From Methylobacterium frigidaeris (GTDB taxonomy: Bacteria; Pseudomonadota; Alphaproteobacteria; Rhizobiales; Beijerinckiaceae), in the NCBI RefSeq assembly GCF_022179185.1, contig NZ_BPQJ01000057.1:1-38381 (forward strand): a DNA stretch of 38,381 nt, in the 5' to 3' direction. The position numbers and the translations under genes were made by a program. Under the pieces are notes generated by a model that was not told the DNA's origin, ran no database searches, and was given only the letters and a program-made list of their open reading frames with translations. Below, piece by piece: positions 23,682 through 31,277 of this stretch (the stretch's first letter is position 1; the number at the start of each line of letters is the position of its first letter).

Positions 23682-24095
23682 ATGAAGAAGCTCGGGGTGA
23701 TGGCGGTCGTCGGATTGGGCCTGCTCGGCGCGGTGGGGACCGCCACGGCTCAACCCTATGGCGGCCCCGATTACGGGTACCGCGACCGCGACCGCGACTA
23801 TCGGGATCGCGACTACCGCAGCCGCGATAGCGACTACCGCGACCGCGACTATCGGGATCGCCGCGACGATTACGGCCGGCGGGACGACTATCGTGGCCGC
23901 GAGCGCGACTACGGGTCCCGTGACCGCGACCGGGATTACGGCGAGCGCAACCGCGGCGGCGCTGCTTTCAACGAACGCGAGTACCTGCGCTGCAATCCGG
24001 ACGTGGCCCGCGCCGTGCTCGCCGGCAAGATGGAGTCGGGCTACAAGCACTTCCAGGTTCATGGGTTCCGCGAGGGCCGCAAGCTGGCCTGCTGA
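23682..24095 (+). CDS. Exported RD-rich protein with a C-terminal NPDVA module
   Basis: A 137-residue protein of unknown function. Residues 1-23 are a signal peptide (MKKLGVMAVVGLGLLGAVGT, then ATA, cut before QP). Residues about 30-100 are a highly charged run of Tyr-Arg-Asp repeats (RDRDYRDRDY). The last 40 residues (EYLRCNPDVARAV, then HFQVHGFREGRKLAC) form one copy of the module found three times at the end of the RTX protein encoded at 25140. ATG 23682 is chosen because it gives a compact signal peptide and has purine-rich sequence upstream; ATGs at 23661 and 23673 are in frame. It is probably periplasmic or secreted. The repeat DNA may vary in copy number between strains. Confidence 0.75.
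   Translation: MKKLGVMAVVGLGLLGAVGTATAQPYGGPDYGYRDRDRDYRDRDYRSRDSDYRDRDYRDRRDDYGRRDDYRGRERDYGSRDRDRDYGERNRGGAAFNEREYLRCNPDVARAVLAGKMESGYKHFQVHGFREGRKLAC
23780..23945 (+). repeat. Tandem repeat DNA encoding the RD-rich segment
   Basis: Short CGCGACCGCGACTATCGGGA-type units repeat inside the exported-protein gene. The 20-base block just given occurs near 23789 and again near 23841. Units are multiples of three, so changes in copy number would keep the frame. Confidence 0.65.
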
Positions 24096-24114
24096 GACCG
24101 CCCCGACCACGAAA

Positions 24115-24141
24115 GCCGCCGGGGACGATTCTCCCGGCGGC
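24115..24141 (+). terminator. Terminator-like hairpin after the exported-protein gene
   Basis: GCCGCCGGG (24115-24123) and CCCGGCGGC (24133-24141) pair perfectly around a nine-base loop, 20 bases after the stop at 24095. There is no T run, so the terminator role is probable rather than certain. Confidence 0.5.
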
Positions 24142-24314
24142 GCGACGCCTCCTATTGCTGCCGGTGCGGCCGGGCACCACCCGCCTGCGACCGCAATGTG
24201 GATTTTTCCACAATTCTGCCCGGACCCTCGGCAGATTTCGCGCGTTCTGCCTGCGATCGCGGATCGATGAGCTGCGGTCCGGTCAGTTGACCTTCAGTAA
24301 AGGTATGCGCGCGC

Positions 24315-24899
24315 ATGGCAACGAAGCAGAAGACCTTGCAGGACGCGTTCTACGAGACGCTCAAGGACGTGTACTATGCCGAGAGGCAGTCGGTTCGTGC
24401 GCTGAAGAAGGCGGCCAAGTCGGCGCAACACGAGGAGTTGCAGCAGGCCTTCGAGACCCATGCCGAGGAGAGCGCGACCCAGGTCGAGCGGATCCAGCAG
24501 GTCTTCGACATCATCGGCAAGCCCGCCCGCGGCAAGACCTGCGAGGCGATGCAGGGGCTGACGAGCGAGATGGAGGAGGATCTGGAGGATTTCGGCGACG
24601 GCCCGGCCGCCGATGCGGTGCTGGCCGCCTCGGCCCAAGCCCTCGAGCACTACGAGATTGCCCGCTACGGCACGCTGAAGACCTGGGCGCTCCAGCTCGG
24701 CCATGAGGACGCCGCCGCGCTGCTCGACGAGACGCTCCAGGAAGAGAAGAAGACCGACCAGTTGCTAACCGAACTCGCCGAGCGCCTCAACGTCGAGGGC
24801 ACCGAGGACGGTGATTCCACCTCCGGTAATGCCAAGTCCAACACACCCAAGTCCAGCACACCCAAGTCCGGCACGTCCAGATCCGGCAAGGCGGCCTGA
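24315..24899 (+). CDS. DUF892 ferritin-like protein (YciE/YciF family)
   Basis: A 194-residue protein whose first 150 residues match the DUF892/YciE four-helix family: TLQDAFYETLKDVYYAERQS at the start, LQQAFETHAEESATQVERI in the middle, and QALEHYEIARYGTLKTWA, then LDETLQEEKKTDQLLTELAE at the end. The Glu and His residues of these helices resemble ferritin-like metal ligands. Homologues are induced by osmotic and general stress. The last 40 residues are a low-complexity Lys/Ser/Thr/Pro tail made by a 15-base tandem repeat. AAAGG lies 10 bases before the ATG, and a GGTCA-GT-TGACC dyad at 24281-24292 lies in the promoter region. It is a single-gene unit closed by the hairpin at 24914. Confidence 0.88.
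   Translation: MATKQKTLQDAFYETLKDVYYAERQSVRALKKAAKSAQHEELQQAFETHAEESATQVERIQQVFDIIGKPARGKTCEAMQGLTSEMEEDLEDFGDGPAADAVLAASAQALEHYEIARYGTLKTWALQLGHEDAAALLDETLQEEKKTDQLLTELAERLNVEGTEDGDSTSGNAKSNTPKSSTPKSGTSRSGKAA
24834..24878 (+). repeat. Three 15-bp tandem repeats in the DUF892 gene tail
   Basis: AAGTCCAACACACCC, AAGTCCAGCACACCC and AAGTCCGGCACGTCC follow each other without gaps and encode KSNTP, KSSTP and KSGTS. A partial fourth unit (AGATCCGGCAAG) follows before the stop. Confidence 0.85.
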
Positions 24900-24913
24900 G
24901 CCGCGAGATCCGA

Positions 24914-24934
24914 GAGGCGCCGTCGTGGCGCCTC
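24914..24934 (+). terminator. Hairpin terminator after the DUF892 gene
   Basis: GAGGCGCC and GGCGCCTC pair perfectly around GTCGT, followed by CTTTGC. It starts 15 bases after the stop codon at 24899. The T run is short. Confidence 0.65.
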
Positions 24935-24958
24935 CTTTGCGTCTGCATGGCAAGCAAA

Positions 24959-24980
24959 GCGGCACAGATTTCTGTGCCGC
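24959..24980. repeat. Perfect 10-bp-arm hairpin in the intergenic region
   Basis: GCGGCACAGA and TCTGTGCCGC are separated only by TT. No T run follows on either strand. It separates the GC-rich DUF892 terminator from the AT-rich promoter region of the RTX gene. Confidence 0.6.
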
Positions 24981-24999
24981 CCGCTTCCGTATGAATTGA

Positions 25000-25069
25000 G
25001 TATTGACAGATTCAATACTGTCAATAATCGTCGATGTGATGCAAAGCATGCATCGTTTAACTTGCATCA
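25000..25069 (+). promoter_or_regulatory. Overlapping palindromes in the AT-rich promoter region of the RTX gene
   Basis: Two overlapping dyads, GTATTGA-N5-TCAATAC (25000-25018) and TATTGACAG-N8-CTGTCAATA (25001-25026), share their left arm and contain a perfect TTGACA -35 (25003-25008). Downstream are TGATGCAA-N17-TTGCATCA (25037-25069) and, nested in it, GATGCA-N5-TGCATC (25038-25054). All arms are perfect. The base composition is strikingly AT-rich against the rest of the window. The start codon is at 25140. Confidence 0.6.
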
Positions 25070-25139
25070 AAGCTCGATTGTTTCACGTCCGTAAGATGGC
25101 GCCGTCGCAACTCCTGTCCAGCAATTGGAAGGAAGAAGC

Positions 25140-26255
25140 ATGGCCACGATCCTCGGTACGAACGGCAACGACGTGCTCTCCGGCACGACCGGCGACGACG
25201 TCATCCTGGGGCTCCTCGGGGATGACAAGATCACCGATCCGGGCGGCTTCAACCGCATCGACGGTCAGGACGGCAACGACGTCATAACCGGCGGAGCGGA
25301 TCTCGACTACATCGCCGGCGGACCCGGCAACGACGTCATCTACGGTGGGGCCGGCTTCGACCAGCTGATCGGCGAGGCCGGCAACGACCTGATCTACGGC
25401 CAGGACGGCGACGACTACGCCGCCGGCAATCCGGGCAACGACACGATCTATGGCGGTGCTGGTAACGACTTCTTCGTCGGTGAGCAGGGCAACGACCAGG
25501 TCTACGGCGAGGCCGGCAACGACTTCGTCGCCGGCGGCGAGGACGACGACCTGGTAAGCGGCGGCGACGGCGACGACCTCGTCGACGGTGACCTCGGCAA
25601 CGATTCGTTGTTCGGCGATGCCGGCGCCGACGTGCTGTTCGGCGATTACGGCAACGACCGCATGAATGGCGGGCCGGGCAACGACCGTCTCGACGGCGCG
25701 GTCGGCACCGACACGGCGGTGTTCGATGCCGCGTTCCGCGACTTAGCGGTCACGTCGTCGGGATCGCTCGTCACCTTCGACGGATCGACGGGGCGCGACG
25801 AGGTCAAGAACACCGAGGTGTTCGAGTTCTCCGACCGCACGATCGTCCAGGCCGACGGCAACGCGGCGGTCGACGACCTGTTCTACCTCAGCCGGAACAC
25901 CGACGTGCTGCTCGCCGGCCTCGATGCGGAGGCGCATTTCGGCCGGTACGGCTGGCGCGAGGGCCGGGATCCCAACGCCTATTTCGACACCAGGGGGTAT
26001 CTGGCGGCCTATAGCGACGTGGCGGCGGCCGGTATCGACCCGCTCCAGCACTATCTCACCTATGGCTGGAAGGAGGGCCGCGACCCCTCGGCCAATTTCG
26101 ACACCAAAGCCTATCTGGCGGCCAATCCCGACGTGGCGGCGGCCGGCATCAATCCGCTGGAGCATTTCCTGCAATACGGCGCCGGCGAAGGGCGCGCGGT
26201 GCAGGTGGGCGACGGCGCCTTCGCGACCGCCACGGCGCCGGGCGTCTATACCTGA
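25140..26255 (+). CDS. RTX-type calcium-binding protein with C-terminal NPDVA repeats
   Basis: A 371-residue protein. Residues about 8-190 are hemolysin-type nonapeptide repeats (GNDVIYGGAG, GNDLIYGQDG, GNDTIYGGAG, GDDLVDGDLG and others), which bind Ca2+ between turns of a parallel beta-roll. A beta-rich linker (190-245) contains a TFDGSTGRDEVKN segment. Three repeats of about 34 residues end the protein, with YLAAYSDVAAAG, YLAANPDVAAAG, HYLTYGWKEGRDP and HFLQYGAGEGR as conserved parts. There is no N-terminal signal peptide, as usual for type I secretion substrates, but no ABC/HlyD exporter lies in this window. ATG 25140 has GGAAGGAAGAAG directly upstream. It is probably a secreted or surface protein of unknown role. 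Confidence 0.9.
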   Translation: MATILGTNGNDVLSGTTGDDVILGLLGDDKITDPGGFNRIDGQDGNDVITGGADLDYIAGGPGNDVIYGGAGFDQLIGEAGNDLIYGQDGDDYAAGNPGNDTIYGGAGNDFFVGEQGNDQVYGEAGNDFVAGGEDDDLVSGGDGDDLVDGDLGNDSLFGDAGADVLFGDYGNDRMNGGPGNDRLDGAVGTDTAVFDAAFRDLAVTSSGSLVTFDGSTGRDEVKNTEVFEFSDRTIVQADGNAAVDDLFYLSRNTDVLLAGLDAEAHFGRYGWREGRDPNAYFDTRGYLAAYSDVAAAGIDPLQHYLTYGWKEGRDPSANFDTKAYLAANPDVAAAGINPLEHFLQYGAGEGRAVQVGDGAFATATAPGVYT

Positions 26256-26293
26256 GCGATGCGGGGCGCCGCCCGGCCGTCAAACACGAGAGA

Positions 26294-26323
26294 CGGCGCC
26301 CGGCCGGGAGAGGCCGGGCGCCG
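26294..26323. terminator. Strong hairpin between convergent genes
   Basis: CGGCGCCCGGCC and GGCCGGGCGCCG, 12 perfect base pairs, enclose GGGAGA. It lies between the RTX gene stop (26255) and the convergent CoxL-type gene end (26352), so it can act in both directions. No T run is present. Confidence 0.65.
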
Positions 26324-26351
26324 CGTTCCGTGGACCGCGGGAGCGTAGGCG

Positions 26352-28667
26352 TCAGGCCGCAGCGGCCTTGCGCAGCGGCTCCAGCGCCGCGAACATCCGG
26401 GCCGGGGTCGCCGGCATGTCCATGTCGCGCAGGCCCACGCTGCGGTCGAGGGCGTCGACCACCGCGTTCATGACGGCCGGGCAGGAGCCGATGCTGCCCG
26501 CCTCGCCCGCGCCCTTGATGCCCATCGGGTTGGTGGTCGAGGGGACGTTCTTCGTCTCGAAGTGGAAGAACGGCACGTCGCCGGCCCGCGGCATGGCGTA
26601 GTCCATGAAGCTCGCGGTCAGGAGCTGGCCGTCGTCGTCGTAGACCGTGCGCTCGTGCAGCGCCTGGCCGATGCCCTGCGCCACCCCGCCATGGACCTGG
26701 CCGGCGAGCAGCAGCGGGTTCACCACGATGCCGAAATCGTCGCAGACGGTGTAGCGCACGATCGTGGTGATGCCGGTCTCGGGGTCGATCTCGACCTCGG
26801 CCACGTGGGTGCCGTTGGGATAGGTCGCGCTCGGCGGCACGAAATCGCCCTGGCCGGTCAGCATCGCCTCGGTGGCCTTCGGCAGGGCCGCCAAAGCCGC
26901 GAAATCGATCGACTTGTCGGTGCCGGCGACACGCACCGCGCCCTCGGCGATCTCGAGGTCGCCGATTCCGGCTTCCAGTTCCTCGGAGGCGAGCTCCTTG
27001 AGCTTGCCGGCGAGGTTCTTTGAGGCTGCGCCGACCGAGATGCCGCCGACGGGGATCGAGCGCGAACCGCCGGTGCCCGCCCCTGTCGCGACCTTGTCGG
27101 TGTCGCCCTGCACCATCCGGATCCGCTCCAGCGGCAAGTCGAGATGCTCGGCCGCGAACTGCGCGTAGGCGGTGGCGTGGCCCTGCCCGTTCGATTGGGT
27201 GCCGACATAGACCGTGGCACCCCCGTCCCTGTCGAGGGTGATCTTGACGTCCTCGCCCTCGCCCCAGGCGGTGCACTCGATGTAGGTGGCGAGCCCGATG
27301 CCCCGCACTAGGCCGTTGCGGCGGGATTCGGCGGCGCGGGCCTCGAAGCCGTTCCAGTCGGAAGCCTCGATGGCGCGGCCCATATGGGCGGCGAAGTCGC
27401 CGGTATCGTAGGTGCGATCGCCGATCGGCGTGGTGTAGGGCATCGCGCTCGGCGGGATGAAGTTGCGCCGGCGGATCTCGGCCGGCGACATCCCGGTCTC
27501 CCGTGCCGCCCGGTCGACCAGGCGCTCGATCAGGTAGGCCGCCTCGGGCCGCCCGGCGCCGCGATAGGCATCGACCGGCACGGTGTTCGTGTAGATTCCG
27601 CGCACCCGCACGTACAAAGCCGGCGTCTTGTACACGCCGGTCAGCATCGTGGCGCCGAGATACGGGATGTAGGGCCCGTACTGCGACAGGTAGGCGCCGA
27701 GATCGCCGATCACGTCGAAACGCATGGCGAGGAAGGTGCCGTCGGCGTCGAGCGCGACCTCGCCGACCGAGAGGTTGTCGCGGCCCTGCGTGCAGGCGAC
27801 GAAGTGCTCGCCCCGCTCGGAGACCCACTTCACCGGCTTGTTCAAGCGGCGCGCGGCTTCGGCGGCCAGCGGGTACTCGCGGTAGGTGAAGGTCTTGGTG
27901 CCGAAGCCGCCGCCGACATCGCCGGTGACGACCCGGAGCTTGTCCTTCTCGACCCCGAGCACGCCCGCCAGGGTCTTGCGCAATCCGTGCACGCCCTGGC
28001 TCGGGATGGTGAGGGTGAAGCGCTCCGTGGCCGCATCGTACTCGGCGACGACGCTGCGGGTCTCCATGTAGTTCGTGACGAGGCGCTGGTTCTCGACCTC
28101 GACCTTCACGACCTTGGCGGCCTTGGCGAAGGCGGCGTCGACCGGCGCCTTGTCGCCCATGGTCGAGTCGAACGAGACGTTGTCCGGCTGCTCGTCCCAC
28201 ACCGCCGCCGCGCCGCTCGCGACAGCGCCGCGGATGCCGACGACGGCCGGCAGCACCTCATAATCGATGCCGATCGCCTCGACGGCGTCGCGGGCCTGGG
28301 CCACCGTGTCGGCGACCACGAAGGCGACAGCGTCGCCGATATGCTTGGCGACGCCCTTGGCGAGCAGCGGGATATTGGCGACATGGTTCTGGCTGCCGTC
28401 GCTGTTCGGCAGCGGCGCCTGGCACTTGATGTCGGTCAGGCCCGCCACGTCCTCGGCGGTGAGCACGAGGTGCACACCGGGCATCGACCGGGCGGCCTCG
28501 AGGTCGGTGATGGTGAACTTGGCGTGGGCGTGCGGGCTGCGCAGCAGCGCCGCGTGCAGGCAGCCCGCGGGGGCGTGGTCGTCGCCGTAATGGCCCTCGC
28601 CGGTGATCAGCCGACGATCCTCGACCCGGCGCAGCGGCTGGCCGAGACCGAACTTGGTCACTGTCAT
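26352..28667 (-). CDS. Form II CoxL/xanthine dehydrogenase-family molybdopterin-binding subunit
   Basis: A 771-residue large subunit of the molybdenum hydroxylase family. The N-terminal a/b-hammerhead domain (RRVEDRRLITGEGHYGDDHA onward, about 10-130) is followed by the Mo-cofactor domains with GDVGGGFGTKT, the active-site loop AYRGAGR (residues 367-373) and the base glutamate Glu722 in KGAGEAGSIG. True form I CO dehydrogenase has AYRCSFR, with the Cu-bridging Cys, so this enzyme should not oxidise CO; it probably hydroxylates an aldehyde or N-heterocycle. The FAD (CoxM) and [2Fe-2S] (CoxS) genes that normally adjoin it are absent here. GAGG lies 6 bases before the ATG at 28667. It is convergent with the RTX gene. 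Confidence 0.93.
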   Translation of the reverse strand: MTVTKFGLGQPLRRVEDRRLITGEGHYGDDHAPAGCLHAALLRSPHAHAKFTITDLEAARSMPGVHLVLTAEDVAGLTDIKCQAPLPNSDGSQNHVANIPLLAKGVAKHIGDAVAFVVADTVAQARDAVEAIGIDYEVLPAVVGIRGAVASGAAAVWDEQPDNVSFDSTMGDKAPVDAAFAKAAKVVKVEVENQRLVTNYMETRSVVAEYDAATERFTLTIPSQGVHGLRKTLAGVLGVEKDKLRVVTGDVGGGFGTKTFTYREYPLAAEAARRLNKPVKWVSERGEHFVACTQGRDNLSVGEVALDADGTFLAMRFDVIGDLGAYLSQYGPYIPYLGATMLTGVYKTPALYVRVRGIYTNTVPVDAYRGAGRPEAAYLIERLVDRAARETGMSPAEIRRRNFIPPSAMPYTTPIGDRTYDTGDFAAHMGRAIEASDWNGFEARAAESRRNGLVRGIGLATYIECTAWGEGEDVKITLDRDGGATVYVGTQSNGQGHATAYAQFAAEHLDLPLERIRMVQGDTDKVATGAGTGGSRSIPVGGISVGAASKNLAGKLKELASEELEAGIGDLEIAEGAVRVAGTDKSIDFAALAALPKATEAMLTGQGDFVPPSATYPNGTHVAEVEIDPETGITTIVRYTVCDDFGIVVNPLLLAGQVHGGVAQGIGQALHERTVYDDDGQLLTASFMDYAMPRAGDVPFFHFETKNVPSTTNPMGIKGAGEAGSIGSCPAVMNAVVDALDRSVGLRDMDMPATPARMFAALEPLRKAAAA

Positions 28668-29003
28668 GTGAACCTCGCGATGCGATGCTGAATGGGGTGC
28701 GCGGCGCGGATGCCGACCGGCCTGGCTAGGCGGCGGGGCGCGCAGTCACACGTGATCGAGGGGATGCGACGGCGGAGGGTGTCCGGTCCCGCCTGCGCGG
28801 GGGCGCGGGGGGCCAAGCGGATCGGGAGCGGTCGGGCTCCGGCCATGGGTGTCACCATGGATCCTGCCATGCGGCGGTCATCCTCCGATGGACCGGCCGA
28901 ACGTGCGACTCGGTCCTTATCGGCCAGACCGTAGCACGTCGGATCGGACCCGTCTGCGGCGCTGCTGACGCGCCTGTCCCATTCACCTCACAAAACTCCC
29001 GAT
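28668..29003. other. Intergenic region between CoxL-type gene and histidine kinase gene
   Basis: No gene was recognised in this stretch or in the remainder up to 29047. It should contain the promoter of the minus-strand CoxL-type gene. A small TCAC-AC-GTGA palindrome at 28746-28755 is the only symmetrical element noted. Confidence 0.5.
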
Positions 29004-29027
29004 GCCGCCGTCGCTCGTCGTGGCGGC
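29004..29027 (-). terminator. Weak hairpin after the phytochrome operon
   Basis: On the minus strand GCCGCC and GGCGGC pair around a 12-base loop, 20 bases after the kinase stop, followed about 10 bases later by TTTT. Weak candidate. Confidence 0.35.
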
Positions 29028-29047
29028 AGGAGAGTCGCGGGAGCCGC

Positions 29048-30814
29048 TCACCCCCGCGCCTTGCCGGCGGCCCTTGCGGACGCCTCGCCCCCGCCGCTCA
29101 CCAGGGTCAGCCGCGGGCGCGGGTCGAGAATCGACGCGACCTTGCGCTCCAGGTCCTCGCCGCGGAACGGCTTCTGCACCACCCGGTCCTCGCCGCCGTC
29201 GCCGTCGATCCGGGACAGGGCGGTATGATCGGCGTAGCCGGTGACGAACAGGATCTGGATCTGCGGCCAGCGCTGGCGGATCACGGTCGCGACCTCGACG
29301 CCGTTCATGCCCGGCATCGCGAAGTCGAGCACCGCGAGGTCGACGCAGGGGTCCGTCTCCAGCGCCTGGATCGCTGCCAGGCCCGAGCCCGCCTCGCGGA
29401 TCGCGTAGCCGGCCTCGCCGAGACGCGTCGTGGTGATGTCGCGCACGTCGCTGTCGTCGTCGACGACCAGCACCACCCGCTTGTCGCTCGCGTCGCGGGC
29501 GCTGGCACAGTCGATCTCGACCGGGCGCACCTCGCGCGGGACGGCCTCCGCCGCCACCCGAGGCAGGTAGACCCGCACCGAGGTGCCCTCGCCGAGCGTG
29601 GTCTCGATGCGCACGCCGCCGCCCGACTGCTTGGCGAAGCCGTAGACCTGGGCGAGGCCGAGGCCGGAGCCCTTGCCGACTTCCTTGGTGGTGAAGAACG
29701 GCTCGAACACCCGGGCGAGCACCTCGGGCGGGATGCCGGTGCCGGTGTCGCTCACCGCCACCATCGCGTAGTCGCCCGGGTTCGGCTCCTCGGCCCGGCT
29801 CGGCTCGGCGGTGAGCTGGACGTTGGCGGTCTCGATGGTCAGGCAGCCGCCGACCGCCATCGCGTCGCGGGCGTTGATCGCGAGGTTGAGGATGATGAGC
29901 TCGATCTGGGTCGCGTCGACGAGGGCCGGCCACAGGTCGGGCTGCAGCGTCATCTCGATGCGGACCGAGCCGCCCATCGAGCTCTGCAGGAGGTCGCGCA
30001 TCGACGCGACGGTCTGGTTGAGCTGCACCGGCACCGGCGCGAGCTTCTGCCGGCGCGAGAAGGCAAGGAGCTGCGCCGTCAGCCGGGCGCCGCGCTCGGC
30101 CGCACCCCGCATCATGTCGAGCCGGCGCTTCGAGCGCTCGTCCGAGACTGCGCGCTCCAGGAACTCGATGTTGCCGGCGATCACCGTCAGCAGGTTGTTG
30201 AAGTCGTGGGCGACGCCGCTGGTGAGCTGGCCCACCGCCTCGAGCCGCTGGGCCTGGCGCAGGGCGTCCTCGATCCGCTCGCGCTCGGCGATCTGGTGCT
30301 GCAAAGCCGCGTTGGCTTCGGCGAGTTCGCGCGTCCGCTCCGCGACGCGCTGCTCGAGGGATCCGTTGAGGTCGCGCAGGGCCTGCTCGGCGGCGCGTCG
30401 GCGCAGATGGGCGCGAGCCTCCGAGAGGGCGCGCAGGATGACCCGCGGCAGCCGGTCGAGGCGCTGCTTGGTCACGTAGTCGGTGGCGCCGTGCTTCAAG
30501 GCCTCGACGGCCACGTCCTCGCCGAGGGTGCCGGAGACGAACACGAACGGGACTTCCGGGCAGGTCTGGCGGGCGGTGGCGAGCGCGCTCATGCCGTCGA
30601 AGGCGGGCAGCACGTAGTCGGCCAGGATGATGTCGTGGCATCCCGTCGCCGTCGCCGCCGCGAAGGCGTCGCGGGCGATCACCCGATCGATCACGATGGC
30701 GAGTCCCGCATCCTCGAGGATCGCGGTGAGGAGCTCGGTGTCGAGGTCGTTGTCCTCGAGGAGCAGGATGCGCAAGGGGGTCTCGCCGTCCTCCGGCGCC
30801 GTCACGTCAGTCAC
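29048..30814 (-). CDS. Hybrid sensor histidine kinase with N- and C-terminal receiver domains
   Basis: A 588-residue cytoplasmic protein. Residues about 13-130 are a receiver domain (RILLLEDNDLDTELL; phospho-acceptor in ILADYVLPAFDGM). A coiled-coil linker (130-185, LEQRVAERTRELAEANAALQ) follows, then the H-box GVAHDFNNLLTVIAGN with His203, the HATPase domain with NLAINARDAM, DTGTGIP and GKGSGLGLAQVYG, and a C-terminal receiver (VVLVVDDDSDVRD; DLAVLDFAMPGMNG). GTG 30814 is chosen because it overlaps the stop of the response regulator gene (GTGACTGA). It has no sensor domain of its own, so its input is probably phosphotransfer or protein contact from the linked phytochrome system. The output partner is unknown. 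Confidence 0.9.
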   Translation of the reverse strand: MTDVTAPEDGETPLRILLLEDNDLDTELLTAILEDAGLAIVIDRVIARDAFAAATATGCHDIILADYVLPAFDGMSALATARQTCPEVPFVFVSGTLGEDVAVEALKHGATDYVTKQRLDRLPRVILRALSEARAHLRRRAAEQALRDLNGSLEQRVAERTRELAEANAALQHQIAERERIEDALRQAQRLEAVGQLTSGVAHDFNNLLTVIAGNIEFLERAVSDERSKRRLDMMRGAAERGARLTAQLLAFSRRQKLAPVPVQLNQTVASMRDLLQSSMGGSVRIEMTLQPDLWPALVDATQIELIILNLAINARDAMAVGGCLTIETANVQLTAEPSRAEEPNPGDYAMVAVSDTGTGIPPEVLARVFEPFFTTKEVGKGSGLGLAQVYGFAKQSGGGVRIETTLGEGTSVRVYLPRVAAEAVPREVRPVEIDCASARDASDKRVVLVVDDDSDVRDITTTRLGEAGYAIREAGSGLAAIQALETDPCVDLAVLDFAMPGMNGVEVATVIRQRWPQIQILFVTGYADHTALSRIDGDGGEDRVVQKPFRGEDLERKVASILDPRPRLTLVSGGGEASARAAGKARG

Positions 30815-31268
30815 CGGAGGCCCAGTCCGTCCGGTGGGGCGGCGGCTCGTTGAGGACGGCCCAGAACACACCGAGATCCTGGATCGCCTCGAAGAACTCC
30901 TTGAACCCGACCGGCTTCACCACGAAGGCGTTCACGCCGAGCTGGTAGGAGCGCACGAGGTCGCTCTCCTCCCGCGACGAGGTCAGCATCACGATCGGAA
31001 TCGCCCGCGTCTTGGGGTCTCCCTTCACCGCCGCCAGCACCTCGAGCCCGTCGACCTTGGGCAGCTTGAGGTCGAGCAGCACGACCGCCGGATCCTGCGT
31101 CGACCGCTCGGCATGCGGGCCTTGCCGGCGCAGGTATTCGAGCGCCTCCGCCCCGTCGCGGCAGATGACGATCTTGTTCGCGAGCTGGCTCTTCTCGAGC
31201 GCCGCCAAGGTCAGCTCGATGTCGTTGGGGTTGTCCTCGACGAGGAGGATCGGCTTGAGGTCGGCCAT
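30807..31268 (-). CDS. Single-domain response regulator (Rcp1-like)
   Basis: A 153-residue stand-alone receiver. It has PILLVEDNPNDIELTLAAL with the acidic pocket, the phospho-acceptor Asp in AVVLLDLKLPKVDGLEVL, PIVMLTSSREESDLVRSY with the conserved Thr/Ser, and the switch Lys in FVVKPVGFKEF. This form is the usual partner encoded beside bacteriophytochromes (Rcp1 of Cph1). It lies 9 bases after the phytochrome stop and overlaps the kinase gene at its end. It has no output domain and should act by phosphotransfer, probably between the phytochrome and the hybrid kinase or another target (inference). Confidence 0.94.
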   Translation of the reverse strand: MADLKPILLVEDNPNDIELTLAALEKSQLANKIVICRDGAEALEYLRRQGPHAERSTQDPAVVLLDLKLPKVDGLEVLAAVKGDPKTRAIPIVMLTSSREESDLVRSYQLGVNAFVVKPVGFKEFFEAIQDLGVFWAVLNEPPPHRTDWASGD

Positions 31269-31277
31269 GGCGCGTCT

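Noticed and set aside
23780..23945. Short regular repeats considered as a CRISPR array
   Set aside because: The repeats are contiguous, lack unique spacers and encode an in-frame RD-rich segment.
24959..24980. Perfect hairpin considered as a riboswitch or toxin-antitoxin operator
   Set aside because: It lies between two monocistronic genes, with no conserved aptamer pattern or toxin-like gene nearby.
26352..28667. Carbon monoxide dehydrogenase CoxL
   Set aside because: The AYRCSFR active-site loop of form I enzymes is absent (AYRGAGR instead), and no CoxM/CoxS genes are adjacent.
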